DNA of 64,000 nt from Bimuria novae-zelandiae CBS 107.79 (taxonomy: Eukaryota > Ascomycota > Dothideomycetes > Pleosporales > Didymosphaeriaceae). Location of the stretch: contig ML976692.1 in assembly GCA_010015655.1 (NCBI GenBank), positions 124,001 to 188,000 on the forward strand. The letters are read 5' to 3'. Made by a program: the position numbers and the translations under genes. Below, piece by piece: positions 43,436 through 53,353 of the stretch (within the stretch, counting starts at the first letter, position 1; each line of letters begins with the position of its first letter). Under the pieces are notes generated by a model, which saw nothing but the letters and a program-made list of their open reading frames with translations, searched no databases and was not told the DNA's origin.

Positions 43436-45700
43436 TTGAGATGGCGATCGACCAACAACCTCATGATCACTATTGCCGCGGGCCAAAGGCATCTTGGTGC
43501 GAACTGTGCTATAGGCTTCGACAATCGAAGGGTCGTGGTAATCCAAACCGTGGAAACGAGACGAGATAACTGAAAGGTAGACCCTACCCGTACTGCCCTG
43601 CGATGTGTAGCATAGCAGGACCCGACGCGAGTCTATGATCTAATATCGAGATGGAACAGACGGAGTATTTTGGGTGGATTGATCGTATACCTAGACCGTC
43701 TGAGGTCGAGCTGGCAAAAATTTCCAAAAAAAATCGTGGTTAGTCTGTTGAAAGGACCTGCCTACCATGTTCTGAAGATTTGGGGTCGCAGAGAAATACG
43801 GTAGCATTGCTGGGACGTAAGCAAACTTACGCAGAGTCCAGTGGAATCTTTTTGAGGTTCTACATAAACGCTGGCCAACCCAAGGAATCAACCGTTGCTT
43901 GATTGAAAAATCACTTCTTCAAATCAAATTGTGGGTTTGGATTTCGCATGAGTATCAGATGTATGACGTAGCTCGGATCATACTCAAAAAGCGGAATCAC
44001 ACAGGCTTACATTACGCGCTCCAAAGATCAACCCACTCATTTAACAGGCAAAGCTTCCCGCCGTAAAGTGGTTCGCTATTAATGTCACGTAAGACCTACT
44101 GTACAGGAAAATGGTATTTAAGCAGACATTGGCCTTCCCAATGTACTCCAACATCCATTGTGTACAAGACTCGCATCCAAAGCGCTGGAGCACAAGGAGA
44201 AGTGTGCCAAAAATAATTATAATAGAATAAGTACGGTCTTAAAGATGAATCGGCCAATACTTAAGAACCTGCAAAATAACTGAGCATTGAAATTCTCAGA
44301 TCCAAACCCTGTTCAAGAAATAACAGATAGAGTTCAAGTAAGGTGTATAGACGGTCGAAACCCGTGTACAAAGCCTAGAAAACACGTCAGTGATGGTCTG
44401 ACAGCGGACACAACAGAGAGACAGAAGTACGTACTTTCCCGTTCCCCAACGCGAGGCACTGAAATACTACGTGCACGAGCACCGACCATTATTGGGGTCC
44501 TCCACAGTTCTGTTGTGACCACATATGCAAGTATTCCCCGCCCCGGGTCACGTTCCAGGTCGCCAATTTCGGTGGCCACCTAAGAGCATTGTTTAGTGTA
44601 CGTATATAGGCGAAGTTAGAAGCTTTCATGGAAGAGGATACTTACATTGGCAGCATTTCCATTGCAGGTCCTTGTCGTTGACAAGTTCTTGCGAGGTGAT
44701 TTGGGCTATTTCTGGGAGCTGCTGAAAGGAGGAAATCAGATATGCGCATATAGGATGGAGGAGCTAAGTATGGCTTTCTACTCACGTTGGAAGATGTGTT
44801 GTAGCGGTTGGTTAGGTATAGGTCAAGTGGATGCTGTAATTGTCGATGCAGTAGGCAAAGTGAGACTGTTGTAATGAAGAAAAGACTACCACAGAATTTT
44901 TTTATTCTTATATTCCTCGATTAGTGAAGGAGAAGGAGGTTTGCATAACCGCATTGTGAAGAACGAACTTCCCTTGTTGCGATTGAACATTGAAAGCGAC
45001 TCCAACAAAAATTCGTAGCGTTGGAAGAATCCGGTTACATGGTACTTGCCAGCAAAGGGAAATAACTTCAAGTAAAAGACACTTGTTCTATTGCTACTCA
45101 AGCGTTCGAGTTAACATTCACAAAGTAGCTACGTCTGTATCGTTTTTCTATTGGAGATTCAGAAATAAGAACCACACCTGGATTTTCTTCCAGGAGTGTT
45201 GACGCAACGAGGGTACTCAATTGTGTGTATACGCAATGAACATGAGCTGAATTCTATTGGAGGTTACCCATTCAGCATCAAAATTTCATGGAAGAAACGT
45301 GAAAAAGCCATCGCGATGTCTCAACGGAAAAGTCTTAATACCAAAACTATTCATGGAATTCATTGCCAGTTCCCAGGAAATCAAATTGTGAAATGTAGTC
45401 ACTAGATTGGAAGGCATTGGCTATGTTCCTATGATCTTGCAACCTTGGACCCGTCTGGGTTCTCGCAAAGGAAGTCATGAGCACTCCATCAACATCGCTT
45501 TTCTCGAATTAATCTAGATTGTGCGCCGGAGTGAATGCCTAGCTATGTTCCTTGCACCCCCAACACCACTGCTATCGCTATCACCATATAGAGGACCAAT
45601 CTCAATTCACTTTCAAGTCTGTCCCTACCAGATCCAAGGAACATCATCCTCTGACGCGTTTATAGGAAACGATCGGTCTCTCCATAGCTTTTCCTTTCCT
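43436..45700. other. Gene-poor stretch
   Basis: About 2.3 kb of intermediate base composition. Frames up to 98 codons on either strand (44,287-44,583 plus and 44,334-44,579 minus overlap each other) show no motif. No terminal repeats or obvious transposon fragments are seen. It may be decayed sequence between the gene block and the repeat block. Confidence 0.35.
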
Positions 45701-46189
45701 TTAGGGAAATTTTGGCGGGGTTTTTTCAGGCCAGTTCTGCCTTCGCTTTGGCTCGTCTTCCTTCTTGTCCTCTTCGACGGCAATTATAGCATCATCAATG
45801 AATATGCCATCCAACGCGGCGTCACCATCGACGGGAATGCCTTTCAAGGTGTTGTCCGTTTCATCCTCGATTGGAGTGGCCGAAGCTTGGATTTGAGCCG
45901 ACTCCGGTGACAGAGTGCCTATGGCAAAAGTTGGAAACCTGTGGTTTGTTCTCGTCTTCTTGTGCGTGGTGTTGTCCGCCGAGGGCCATCTTCTCTCACT
46001 CGAGAGCAAGGGCTCGAGGGAATGCGTACGGCCCCGTTTGCGGTTCGGAATTGGCGGTGTGGTAGAATGCGTAGGCAGAGTCGTTGTCGTGGGCGAGGAA
46101 GGCTTCGAGCGCAATGGACAGGACCAATCTGCGTCTCTAAGGATGCAGTTGCCACAGGCCGAGTCTCTGAGAAGCTCACGAGGTTCCAC
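45701..46189 (-). CDS. Hypothetical protein at the border of AT-rich DNA
   Basis: An uninterrupted minus-strand frame of 162 codons starts at an ATG complementing 46187-46189 and ends at 45701. The N-terminal half is Pro/Ser/Thr-rich with a basic patch (NRKRGRTHS). The C-terminal half is acidic (IEDETDN, VDGDAALDGIFIDDAIIAVEED) and closes with a Lys/Pro-rich end. The acidic, low-complexity protein-like composition is more gene-like than the opposing plus frames. The start lies within 10 bases of where TA-rich DNA begins, so the gene may be truncated. No family recognised. Confidence 0.35.
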   Translation of the reverse strand: MEPRELLRDSACGNCILRDADWSCPLRSKPSSPTTTTLPTHSTTPPIPNRKRGRTHSLEPLLSSERRWPSADNTTHKKTRTNHRFPTFAIGTLSPESAQIQASATPIEDETDNTLKGIPVDGDAALDGIFIDDAIIAVEEDKKEDEPKRRQNWPEKTPPKFP

Positions 46190-46480
46190 ACATGCTACAA
46201 AGGCTTACTTTATAGCATAATCCTTATAGTTCGCGCACTGCAGGTCTTCTTATACGAAAGCTTTAGTGGTAAAGTAGTAGATAGTAGTAACAAACTTCTT
46301 TAGGTTTAACCTATAAGAAGCAAGACTTCCCTTTTAGCTTTTACTATCTTATTCTAAGTATTTATTTTAGACGCTATGCCTATTTGTAAATCTTTCCCCA
46401 CAGAGATCCGCAATTGTTAAGACTTAATCTATAGCTGCCTCATGCTGGACAGAGTGGACAGCGTCGCTCCTAAGAGGAAC
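46190..46480. other. AT-rich RIP-like segment
   Basis: This short block of TA-rich DNA (about 46,195-46,430) separates the hypothetical minus-strand gene from the wax-synthase-like remnant. No element boundary or frame is recognisable. Confidence 0.4.
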
Positions 46481-46499
46481 TGCGAGTGCAAGAATTTCC

Positions 46500-47162
46500 G
46501 GGTCGCTTGGAGTGCGTTGGCATCAGCGTCGGGCCAATCCGTTGGCGACAACCTGACGCGTGGCCGGCGACTTTCGGCTCACTGGCTGAAGCTTACAGCC
46601 TGCACCGATTTTAGAGGTGAGAGCTTGCCCCCGTCACGTGCGGATTCTCTCGGCTGATATTTCTGGTAAGCCACTGCTGGCACCAACAAGTTCGCCGCAT
46701 CCTCGGCGTTCCCCCGACGTTGGTCCTTTCCAGTCTCCTTAGCTCCTTGCGCTCATCATCCCGCTTACCCGCCCGTCTCTTCCGCCGTTATTTGAGCGCA
46801 CTCCTGGCCTTCTTGTTATCCGGGACGTTTCATAGCTTCGGTCACTGGACGGCGTTGCGAGAGCGTCGCAGCTTGGGTGACGATGGTGCACAACTTACGT
46901 CTTCGGAAAGATGCCGTTTTTCGTAGCGCAGGGGATCGGAATCATGTTCGAAGACCTGATTCATCACGCAATGGGAATCGAAAGTCGCCGAAAAACGCTC
47001 ATCGGCTACGTGGTACCAGCGGTCTGGTACACGTGGACGAGGGTGCAGTTGAAGACGATATCCATAGCAGCCACATTTGGAATAAGCGACGAGCGCGGGC
47101 CACTCTTTGAGGTAGTGAAATTGCTCCGGCTCGGTTTGGTGGCCATTCCTGGTAACTTGTGA
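46500..47162 (+). pseudogene. Wax-synthase-like membrane acyltransferase, broken
   Basis: Reading from about 46,500, WPATFGSLAEAYSLHRF is followed by TAG at 46,612 where the family has Trp (the SLR-FW---WHQ box). An intron 46617-46670 (GTGAGA...CTGAT...TAAG) then restores SHCWHQQVRRILGVPP. A membrane-type stretch YLSALLAFLLSGTFHS follows. Near 46,885-46,910 the frame shifts by one base into PFFVAQGIGIMFEDL, the late membrane segment of the fungal wax-synthase/MBOAT-like family, and continues to a TGA at 47,160. The intact splice sites show it was a real gene. TGG-to-TAG is one G-to-A change, as RIP makes. The frame loss is a separate indel. It sits as a GC island between TA-rich blocks. Confidence 0.6.
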
Positions 47163-48089
47163 AGATGGGCATTGAACGGTGTGAGTAGGAAGTTCAGGAT
47201 CCAGTGAAGATAGCAATCGCCAAGTCAGCTCAGTAAGCTAAGTGGGGCAGAATCACAGCCTGCTCTCATCTATCTAAAAACCTTTTAAACTTATTTATTA
47301 GCGGTTGCCTTAAGAAACCTTAGAATAAATATTTAAAAATATATATTAACTTTAGAGCTTTGCGAGCTTCGAGAAACTATAGTAATATACAAAAAAAAAT
47401 CCAATCTATACTAAATAGCTTATAATTATATAACGTTTTAAAGATATACTTTTTTTTGGTGTAGGTTATTACCCTATTAAATACCATAACCCTTGTAATT
47501 AATTATAGTAAAGCTAATTTTATAAATTTAAAAGGTAAACTACTACTTATAATTTGTTAGGACCTAATATAATACGAGGCAGGGTTTAAGCACTTACCTA
47601 TACGCCTAGACTAAGTATTCTAACTTAGCCATAGATTACGTAATAAGTTACGTGTCCTAGAATTATTAAAGGTCCTAAAGATATCTTAGCGCCTAAGGCC
47701 CTAGGACAGTATAGGACTCTAGGATCTATAGGACTATGTTTATATATATAAGGGCGAAGATAGACTTCTATCTTTATATTTAATCTATTTATTAATTTGG
47801 TAAATAATCTAACGGCAAGCCTGCATCCGGAAATGGATGCACCCCGTTCGGGCAATCCGAACCTCACTTATGACTTTCGCGCTACGCCCGAACAAGCAAT
47901 TGACCTCGACGTCTATGATAAAAGGTCCTCCTTCCGCCGTTATTTTCTCCCCTCTCCTTAAACTTTTCTCTCTACTCTCATCCCTCCGTCCGTATCCCCC
48001 TCGCCCACGCTACCTGCTCTTATTAGGCCTCAGCGAATCCCTTATAAGGCATTTTCGAACCCGCCGCCGCCTATCACCGCACTGCCTCC
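47163..48089. other. RIP-degraded repeat remnants with possible LTR and gag start
   Basis: 47,222-47,820 is TA-rich. A TGTTAGGACC at 47,555 resembles the start of the TGTTAGGATC LTRs further on, but I find no matching end or duplication. A short clean frame starts with ATG at 47,833 (MDAPRSGNPNLTYDF, then ATPEQAIDLDVYDK) and stops after about 43 codons. Its position and composition suggest the beginning of a retrotransposon gag. This is suggestive only. Confidence 0.35.
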
Positions 48090-48532
48090 TGTTAGGATCC
48101 ACGATCCAACATAGGGACAGCGAACCATTTGTACTTAGTCACGGCGCGTACACGTGAGGGCACCCTTGTCCTCGCCAAGTTACGGCGTCAGCGCTTAGAG
48201 AAGTCATGTGACTGCTCGCCAGCGAGCGCTCGTCAGCGAGCGATCTGGGGAGAGCGTTCTAGAGAGCGCGCTCTCTAAAGAGTGGCCTTAGGCTTATATA
48301 TAGGAACATCGAGTATAACCCTTTTATACTCGTGTTTAATCTTATATTTAATCTATTCTTTAAATTATACTTAGGCTCTAATTAAATAATTTATAACTAC
48401 ACCTTACTTTTAATACTAATAACTTTATTAATACGCCCGAGCTATTAATACTACTTACTTATTTTAATATTACTTTTACTTAAGAACTAACCCTAGACTC
48501 CTTTAAGACTAGCTACCCTAAAGGGCTTAACA
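48090..48532. mobile_element. Solo LTR (TGTTAGGATC family), copy 1
   Basis: The segment begins TGTTAGGATCC and ends GGGCTTAACA (TGTTA...TAACA). It is flanked by the 5-bp duplication cctcc at 48085-48089 and 48533-48537. Length is 443 bp. The first half holds GC-rich palindromic DNA (gctcgccagcgagcgctcg region, then gagagcgcgctctc near 48,265) and a TATATATAG-like promoter stretch at about 48,295. The last 45 bases align with the end of the second copy at 50,919-51,376. No internal retrotransposon region remains between two copies, so it is a solo LTR. Confidence 0.8.
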
Positions 48533-48577
48533 CCTCCTCCTTACGTCCTTATTATTTCACCCTTATTTAGACTACAC

Positions 48578-48829
48578 TGTCTAGCTTTTCGTGCCCCGAA
48601 GATTTCAGCTGCTGAAACTAATACTTAGCTCGCATTAACACGCATTTAGTGGCCCTCCTACTTTCCTTTCTCATGCTCTCGCGCACTCTCACATCTCTCC
48701 TTTCTTTTGTTGTAAGCTCTTCCACTTCTCTCCCGAGATGCTCGCTCGCCCCACGCTAGTAGCAGTTACGGCCGAAGAGCGAAGCTCGCTACCTGTCGTA
48801 TAGCCATACTAGCATGCAGTCCTGTGACA
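48578..48829 (-). repeat. Possible minus-strand LTR next to a polypurine tract
   Basis: On the minus strand, agggagggggg is followed by TGTCACAGGACTGC starting at 48829, the usual arrangement of polypurine tract then 3' LTR. The other boundary could be the TGTCTAG at 48578 (GACA on the minus strand). No partner LTR or target duplication was found. The segment is less TA-rich than its flanks. Weak call. Confidence 0.3.
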
Positions 48830-49746
48830 CCCCCCTCCCTTGCTCTAGACTTGCTAATGGCATTTATTGCACGCTTCCCTATTCCCATTTTGAGCGAAAA
48901 AATGCGTATCTCTCACGCCATTATCTTAGCTCTAATACGCCTATATTGCGCCCCGCTCCTTCAGTCGAATATGCTAGACTAATCCTTAGTTAGTAATGCG
49001 GCTATTCACCCGTATAGCACATTTATGTAGGCCGTCCTAGCATCTACGTTAGCGCCATAGTTCTAGCAGGATGCTCCGCCTTGCATAAGGCATACAGCGT
49101 TACTATAATATTATAATATAACTAGTAAGGGGCTAATACCTAGAAGTTAGTAACTAATAGCTTAGAGATAGCCTCGGGCGTGCTATAAAAGGCGAATAAA
49201 GCCCTAAAGTTTAATTATCAAATAGTATAGGGCGCTATTAGCAAGAATTACGTATTCATGCGTTATTTAGCACGAACCTGTCCTAAGTAAAGTAGTTAGA
49301 AATTAAAAAAGAAGCTGGCAATTAGTAGTTTTATTTAAAGTCATATAGACTCTTAGATAACTAAAAGATATACACGACCTAATTATAATAACTATTTACT
49401 AGTTAATTATTATATAAACTAGGCGAACTTTTAATATAATAATCCTATGTATACTACTTAAGAGAGCAATACGCAGTCTTCTTAAAAACGCTAATACTAA
49501 TAGGCTTTAAATTTATTTATCCTTCCTGCAAGGAGCGCCCTTACACTATTTACTACGCCTACTATAACTATTTCCGCGATAGATATAGCATTTATATAGG
49601 CTATTCTTAGGCGGCGATATTAATCGCGATATATAAAGTAATGCTTAGTTTAGAGCAAGCTACATCTGTCAAACTCCTTACGCTTAGAGAAGTTACTAGA
49701 TTTCTATACTAAAAATATCCTCTACTTCTAGCGCCTCTTTATTAGT
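48830..49746 (+). other. RIP-degraded protein-like frame, family unknown
   Basis: On the plus strand from about 48,990 to 49,746 a single frame has protein-like composition if TAA/TAG are read as former Gln codons. It is rich in Leu, Arg and Gln, with fragments such as RNQKRSWQLVVLF, LKDIHDLIIITIY and LFLGGDINRDIQSN. It ends in the poly-C run before the assembly gap. I do not recognise the family; it is most likely a transposon protein. Confidence 0.3.
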
Positions 49747-49762
49747 CCCCCCCCCCCCCCCC

Positions 49763-49772
49763 NNNNNNNNNN
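49763..49772. other. Assembly gap of ten N
   Basis: Ten N follow a run of sixteen C (49747-49762) and precede CC plus thirteen T (49775-49787). The homopolymers suggest sequencing run-out. The true gap length is unknown, so features cannot be traced across it. Confidence 0.95.
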
Positions 49773-49787
49773 CCTTTTTTTTTTTTT

Positions 49788-50913
49788 ATAAAAATTATTC
49801 TACATGTTTATTAAGCGTCTAAACCTAAACTAAAATCTAAGACTAAATTAATAGCTATAATAAGGATAGCAAAGCATAGCTATCTAAAAGTTAGCTCTAA
49901 AAATAATAAAAAGTAGTTTTATATTAATAATTTTTTAATACTAGATCTAAATGTATCGCGCTTTTTAGACCTAAGAGTATTTACTTTACCTAGAGCTATA
50001 GACGCTTTTAGTTCGCTATATTATAGTACTACCTACTCGTTAATTATTACAAGCTAAAGGAACTAAACTAATATATAAGTATAAATATAGTTAGTAGTCT
50101 TAGTACTATCTCTAAATTAAAGAAACTAGAAAATTACTAATCTAGTAGGAAATTACGTGCTAAAAAAAGAATAGGCCACGCTATAAGGGTTATATAGATG
50201 AACTTGGCTATAAATAGTTTATTTAATAAAAATAGCCTAAGTAAGTATATAAATAGAATGCAGTGCTTATTTGCTAATTTACGATAAGAATTTACTTTAA
50301 TTATAAAGAGTAACGTAGCTAAAGTATACTATAATATAACGTAAATTAAGTCTAGTGATAGGCCGCTAGGTACCAAAGGATACTATGCTAAATAGGATAG
50401 TAATCTAGACGTAGCTAGCATGCGTGGTCTCTCCGTGGAAGATATGGAAGATATTCGCATAGTAAGTAGTGTTCTAGCACTAATTAAGGAGTCCATTTTA
50501 ACACCTTTAGAGCTATTGCCGTTCGAGGCTAAATTACTCTTTAACATTAACGTAAATAATAGATCGCTGTTAATACGTAAATAAATACGCTATCTATTAA
50601 GTAAGATAGTAATTTCTTTAGCGGAGATATTAGACACTATATTAGAACAAGAGCTAGAAGATCCTTGCTTAGTAAAGCGGCAAAGGCTGTTTAAGTAATA
50701 GGTAAAAGTCTTATACTTAGTTATATACCTAAACCTAAGTAAACGCCTTTACTAACACCTAGTAGCCTAGATTTTTATTATAGAGCTAGTAATAAGCCTA
50801 GTCTTGGCCTTTTTAATAATGCTAGCTAAGGTGGCGGTGCTAGAAGCTTAGTCCCGTCTTAACATAATGTTAAGGAAGAGAATAATAATAATAATAATAT
50901 ACATATTTAGGGA
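49788..50913. other. RIP-degraded sequence with a protein-like frame
   Basis: TA-rich DNA. From about 50,405 to 50,860 a plus-strand frame reads protein-like with few stops (GLSVEDMEDIRIVSSV, ESILTPLELLPFEAK). No family recognised; probably part of a retrotransposon gag or similar. It is interrupted by solo LTR copy 2. Confidence 0.3.
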
Positions 50914-50918
50914 ATAGT

Positions 50919-51376
50919 TGTTAGGATCTGAACATGTATGGAACGCGGAGGACCAACGGGCCTTAGTAGAAGTGACACTCGGCGGGGTCGCGTAACCGAG
51001 GTCACGTGATGTACCATCCAGCCAAGACATACCATCCTGCCAAGATTGTGGAAGGTGTACTATCCACGGACGGCGCGACCATCCATCGGAATCTAGGGAC
51101 GGTAGAAAGAGAGATGGACGGTAAGGTTTACCCCTCTTATATATAAACCCACACGAATACCCTTAAGGCATTCGTGTTCAACCTGTTTATTAATCTATCG
51201 TTTGGATCTAAATAAGCAACCTTGTTGATTTGATTATGCTATACACACCTTTAATACTAACGCCCTTAGTGACAGGCGCAAGCTATCACTACAACCCTCT
51301 CTCGTCCTACCAGTACTCCTGCCCGAGAACCAACCTTAGCCCCTTAGAGAATAGCTACCTCTTTGGGAGTTTAACA
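50919..51376. mobile_element. Solo LTR (TGTTAGGATC family), copy 2
   Basis: The segment begins TGTTAGGATCTGAACATG and ends GGGAGTTTAACA. The 5-bp duplication atagt flanks it at 50914-50918 and 51377-51381. Length is 458 bp. A TATATATAAACCC stretch near 51,140 may be its promoter. The final part (tagctacc...aaca) aligns with copy 1. It is much less TA-rich than its surroundings, so it is a late insertion. No internal region remains, hence a solo LTR. Confidence 0.85.
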
Positions 51377-51381
51377 ATAGT

Positions 51382-52030
51382 TAAGGAGCTATTTTATTCC
51401 CTAAGATAATTTATCTCTCCTCTTAAAGAAATAGAGGGTAATTAATATATTAATTTAGATTTAGACAGGTGTGCGGAGAAAAATAACCCTAGTAATAATA
51501 AAATTAGGAAGAGCTACGAGCATAAGTTCAGTTAGGTAAATAACGCGTTTTATAAAACATTAGTAATAACTTTTTAATAGCGTAAACTAAGTAATTATTT
51601 AATATTAACGAAGGGGCGCAATCCGTCACAAATTAGTCTTAGACTATAAGACCTAAGTTTAATACTTACTATAACGTCGCGATAAGTATCGTCGTCCTAA
51701 TTATAATATCTATTTATATCTAAAATAGTGAGGGTGACTTAGTCTCGCTCTCTACAAAAATCCTATCTAGGAACGAAGGCTAGTAATAAACCTAATATTG
51801 ATAATAGCCCTAGCAAGAACATAGCTTACTAAATAGTTAATATTAGTCTTTACCCTATGCTATAAGGCTTATTAGTTGTGATAGTAATAATCTATTATAG
51901 TATGTTAAAATTACCTTTAAATTTAATAGCGTTATACCCTAGTATTTTTAGTAAGAGAGTCTAGGTTATGCAAATAACCTAGGTATCGCTAGACTCATAG
52001 GTATTATTAGGATACTAATATAGTAATGTT
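51382..52030. other. RIP-degraded repeat sequence
   Basis: TA-rich DNA with no recognisable boundary or frame. It is the continuation of the sequence interrupted by solo LTR copy 2. Confidence 0.35.
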
Positions 52031-52237
52031 GTGTGTACTCGTGGAAGCTCGACGCTGCGCCATGCGGACCGTATGAGCAGTGTCCGCAGTGATGCTGCCA
52101 GTCACGACAGTGACTACCCAGAAGACGTCGGGGACGAAGACGACGAGAATGGAGAGGAAGGCACAGGCGAATACAGACCTCATGCTACCAGCAGTAATCT
52201 AGGGTTTAGCAGAGACGACCTGCGCTTCCGCCAATAA
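52031..52237 (+). pseudogene. Fragment of a transposon protein in a GC island
   Basis: A clean 68-codon frame is acidic and Ser-rich (MSSVRSDAASHDSDY, EDVGDEDDENGEEG, FSRDDLRFRQ) and stops at TAA. Past the stop the same frame can be read on for about 90 codons, with TAG/TAA at Gln positions (KELDKYHLLLYKDKIAI, QSPGAVKLRYYILYKKG). That continuation has a gag-like helical character. The abrupt change from GC-rich to TA-rich at the stop resembles the clean starts of other RIP-degraded frames here. Family not identified. Confidence 0.35.
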
Positions 52238-52650
52238 ACGCATAAACTATAGAAAGAATTGGACAAATACCACTTACTCTTATATAAGGATAAAATAGCT
52301 ATAGACTAGGATTAAATAGTTTCTTACTTCCTAGACTAGTCGCCGGGCGCAGTAAAACTGCGCTACTATATATTATATAAAAAGGGTTTATAGGGCTATT
52401 AGGATTTGCTTAATCTAGATATCCCCTACCCGTTTTTAATAAATATTAAAATCTTGCTTTATTAAGTTTAGAGCATTTAATAGATAGAGAAGTGCGTATA
52501 GTTATAGCTAAAATTAGTTTTTAGTTCCTGCACTTTGGTTATTCTGCGCACACGGTCGCTTAGGGAGACGCTTACTATATTAGTGTAAGCGCTCTGTAAG
52601 GTTTAGCTAGGCAAGACTACTCTTTAGCGTTAAAGATTATAGTAAAAAGT

Positions 52651-53353
52651 GTGTAAGAAGGGGAAAGTGCGTAATGTCACGATCACAAACCCCACAGGAA
52701 CGAAGGAACCAGATAATTACGCCAAGAGAGTCATTATTGGCGAAATTACCAGGGCAGAGGAACACAAGGAAGCGAGGGGCGGCTTAGGTTAGTAGTCACG
52801 TAACAGGGTCCCGCATAATGCAAGATCTTATAGGACCTCGAGGGTCCTAGGGACCTTAGGGTTTTAGTACAACTATAATAATAATTCTAATAATAGTAAA
52901 AGCTAAAATAAATAGTATATAGTTTAATAGTTTCTCTATACCTTTCCTACTCTGTATAGTTAACTTAATATACTATAAGTATATTTTTATAATAGATTAG
53001 TAAATCTCCTAGTTAGTTATTCTATTATTTATTATAGAATTAGATTATTTATACACTCTAGTATTGTTATTTTAAGCTTTTAACTACTAAATACATCCGC
53101 AAGGCATATTACTCTTAACCTATCCTCCCCTAACCTGGATCAGGTTTAGGTACGTAAAGCCCCTTATAACACGTAAGAAGGGTAAAGTGCGTAAGAAGGG
53201 GAAAGTGCGTAAGAAGGGGAAAGTGCGTAAGAAGGGAAAAGTGCGTAAGAAGGGGAAAGTGCGTAAGAAGGGGAAAGTGCGTGAGATGGGCAAAGTCAGC
53301 GAGAAAGGCAAAGTGGGCGAGAAAGCCAAAGTGGGCGAGAAGGCCAAAGTCAG
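52651..53353 (+). repeat. 18-bp minisatellite, about 11 units, interrupted by a solo LTR
   Basis: The unit is cgtaagaaggggaaagtg. One unit lies before the LTR (52,651-52,669) and about ten after it (53,172-53,351). The first six right-hand units are almost identical; the last four diverge to agcgagaaaggcaaagtg and ggcgagaaggccaaagtc. Eighteen bases equal six codons, and the plus strand reads RKKGKV repeated, then SEKGKV and GEKAKV, an open frame of 76 codons (53,187-53,417). The repeat ends at a T-run of thirteen (53,357-53,369). Whether it was ever coding is unknown. Confidence 0.8.
52675..53171. mobile_element. Solo LTR inserted in the minisatellite
   Basis: The segment begins TGTCACGATCACAAACC and ends CTTATAACA. 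It is flanked by the 5-bp duplication cgtaa (52670-52674 and 53172-53176), which is itself part of the 18-bp unit. Removing the 497-bp LTR and one duplication rejoins the minisatellite in register. TGTCACGATC is a common start of fungal Ty3/gypsy LTRs. No internal region is present. Confidence 0.85.

Noticed and set aside
49747..49787. Poly-C/poly-T block as a biological feature
   Set aside because: It flanks an N gap and most likely reflects sequencing run-out.
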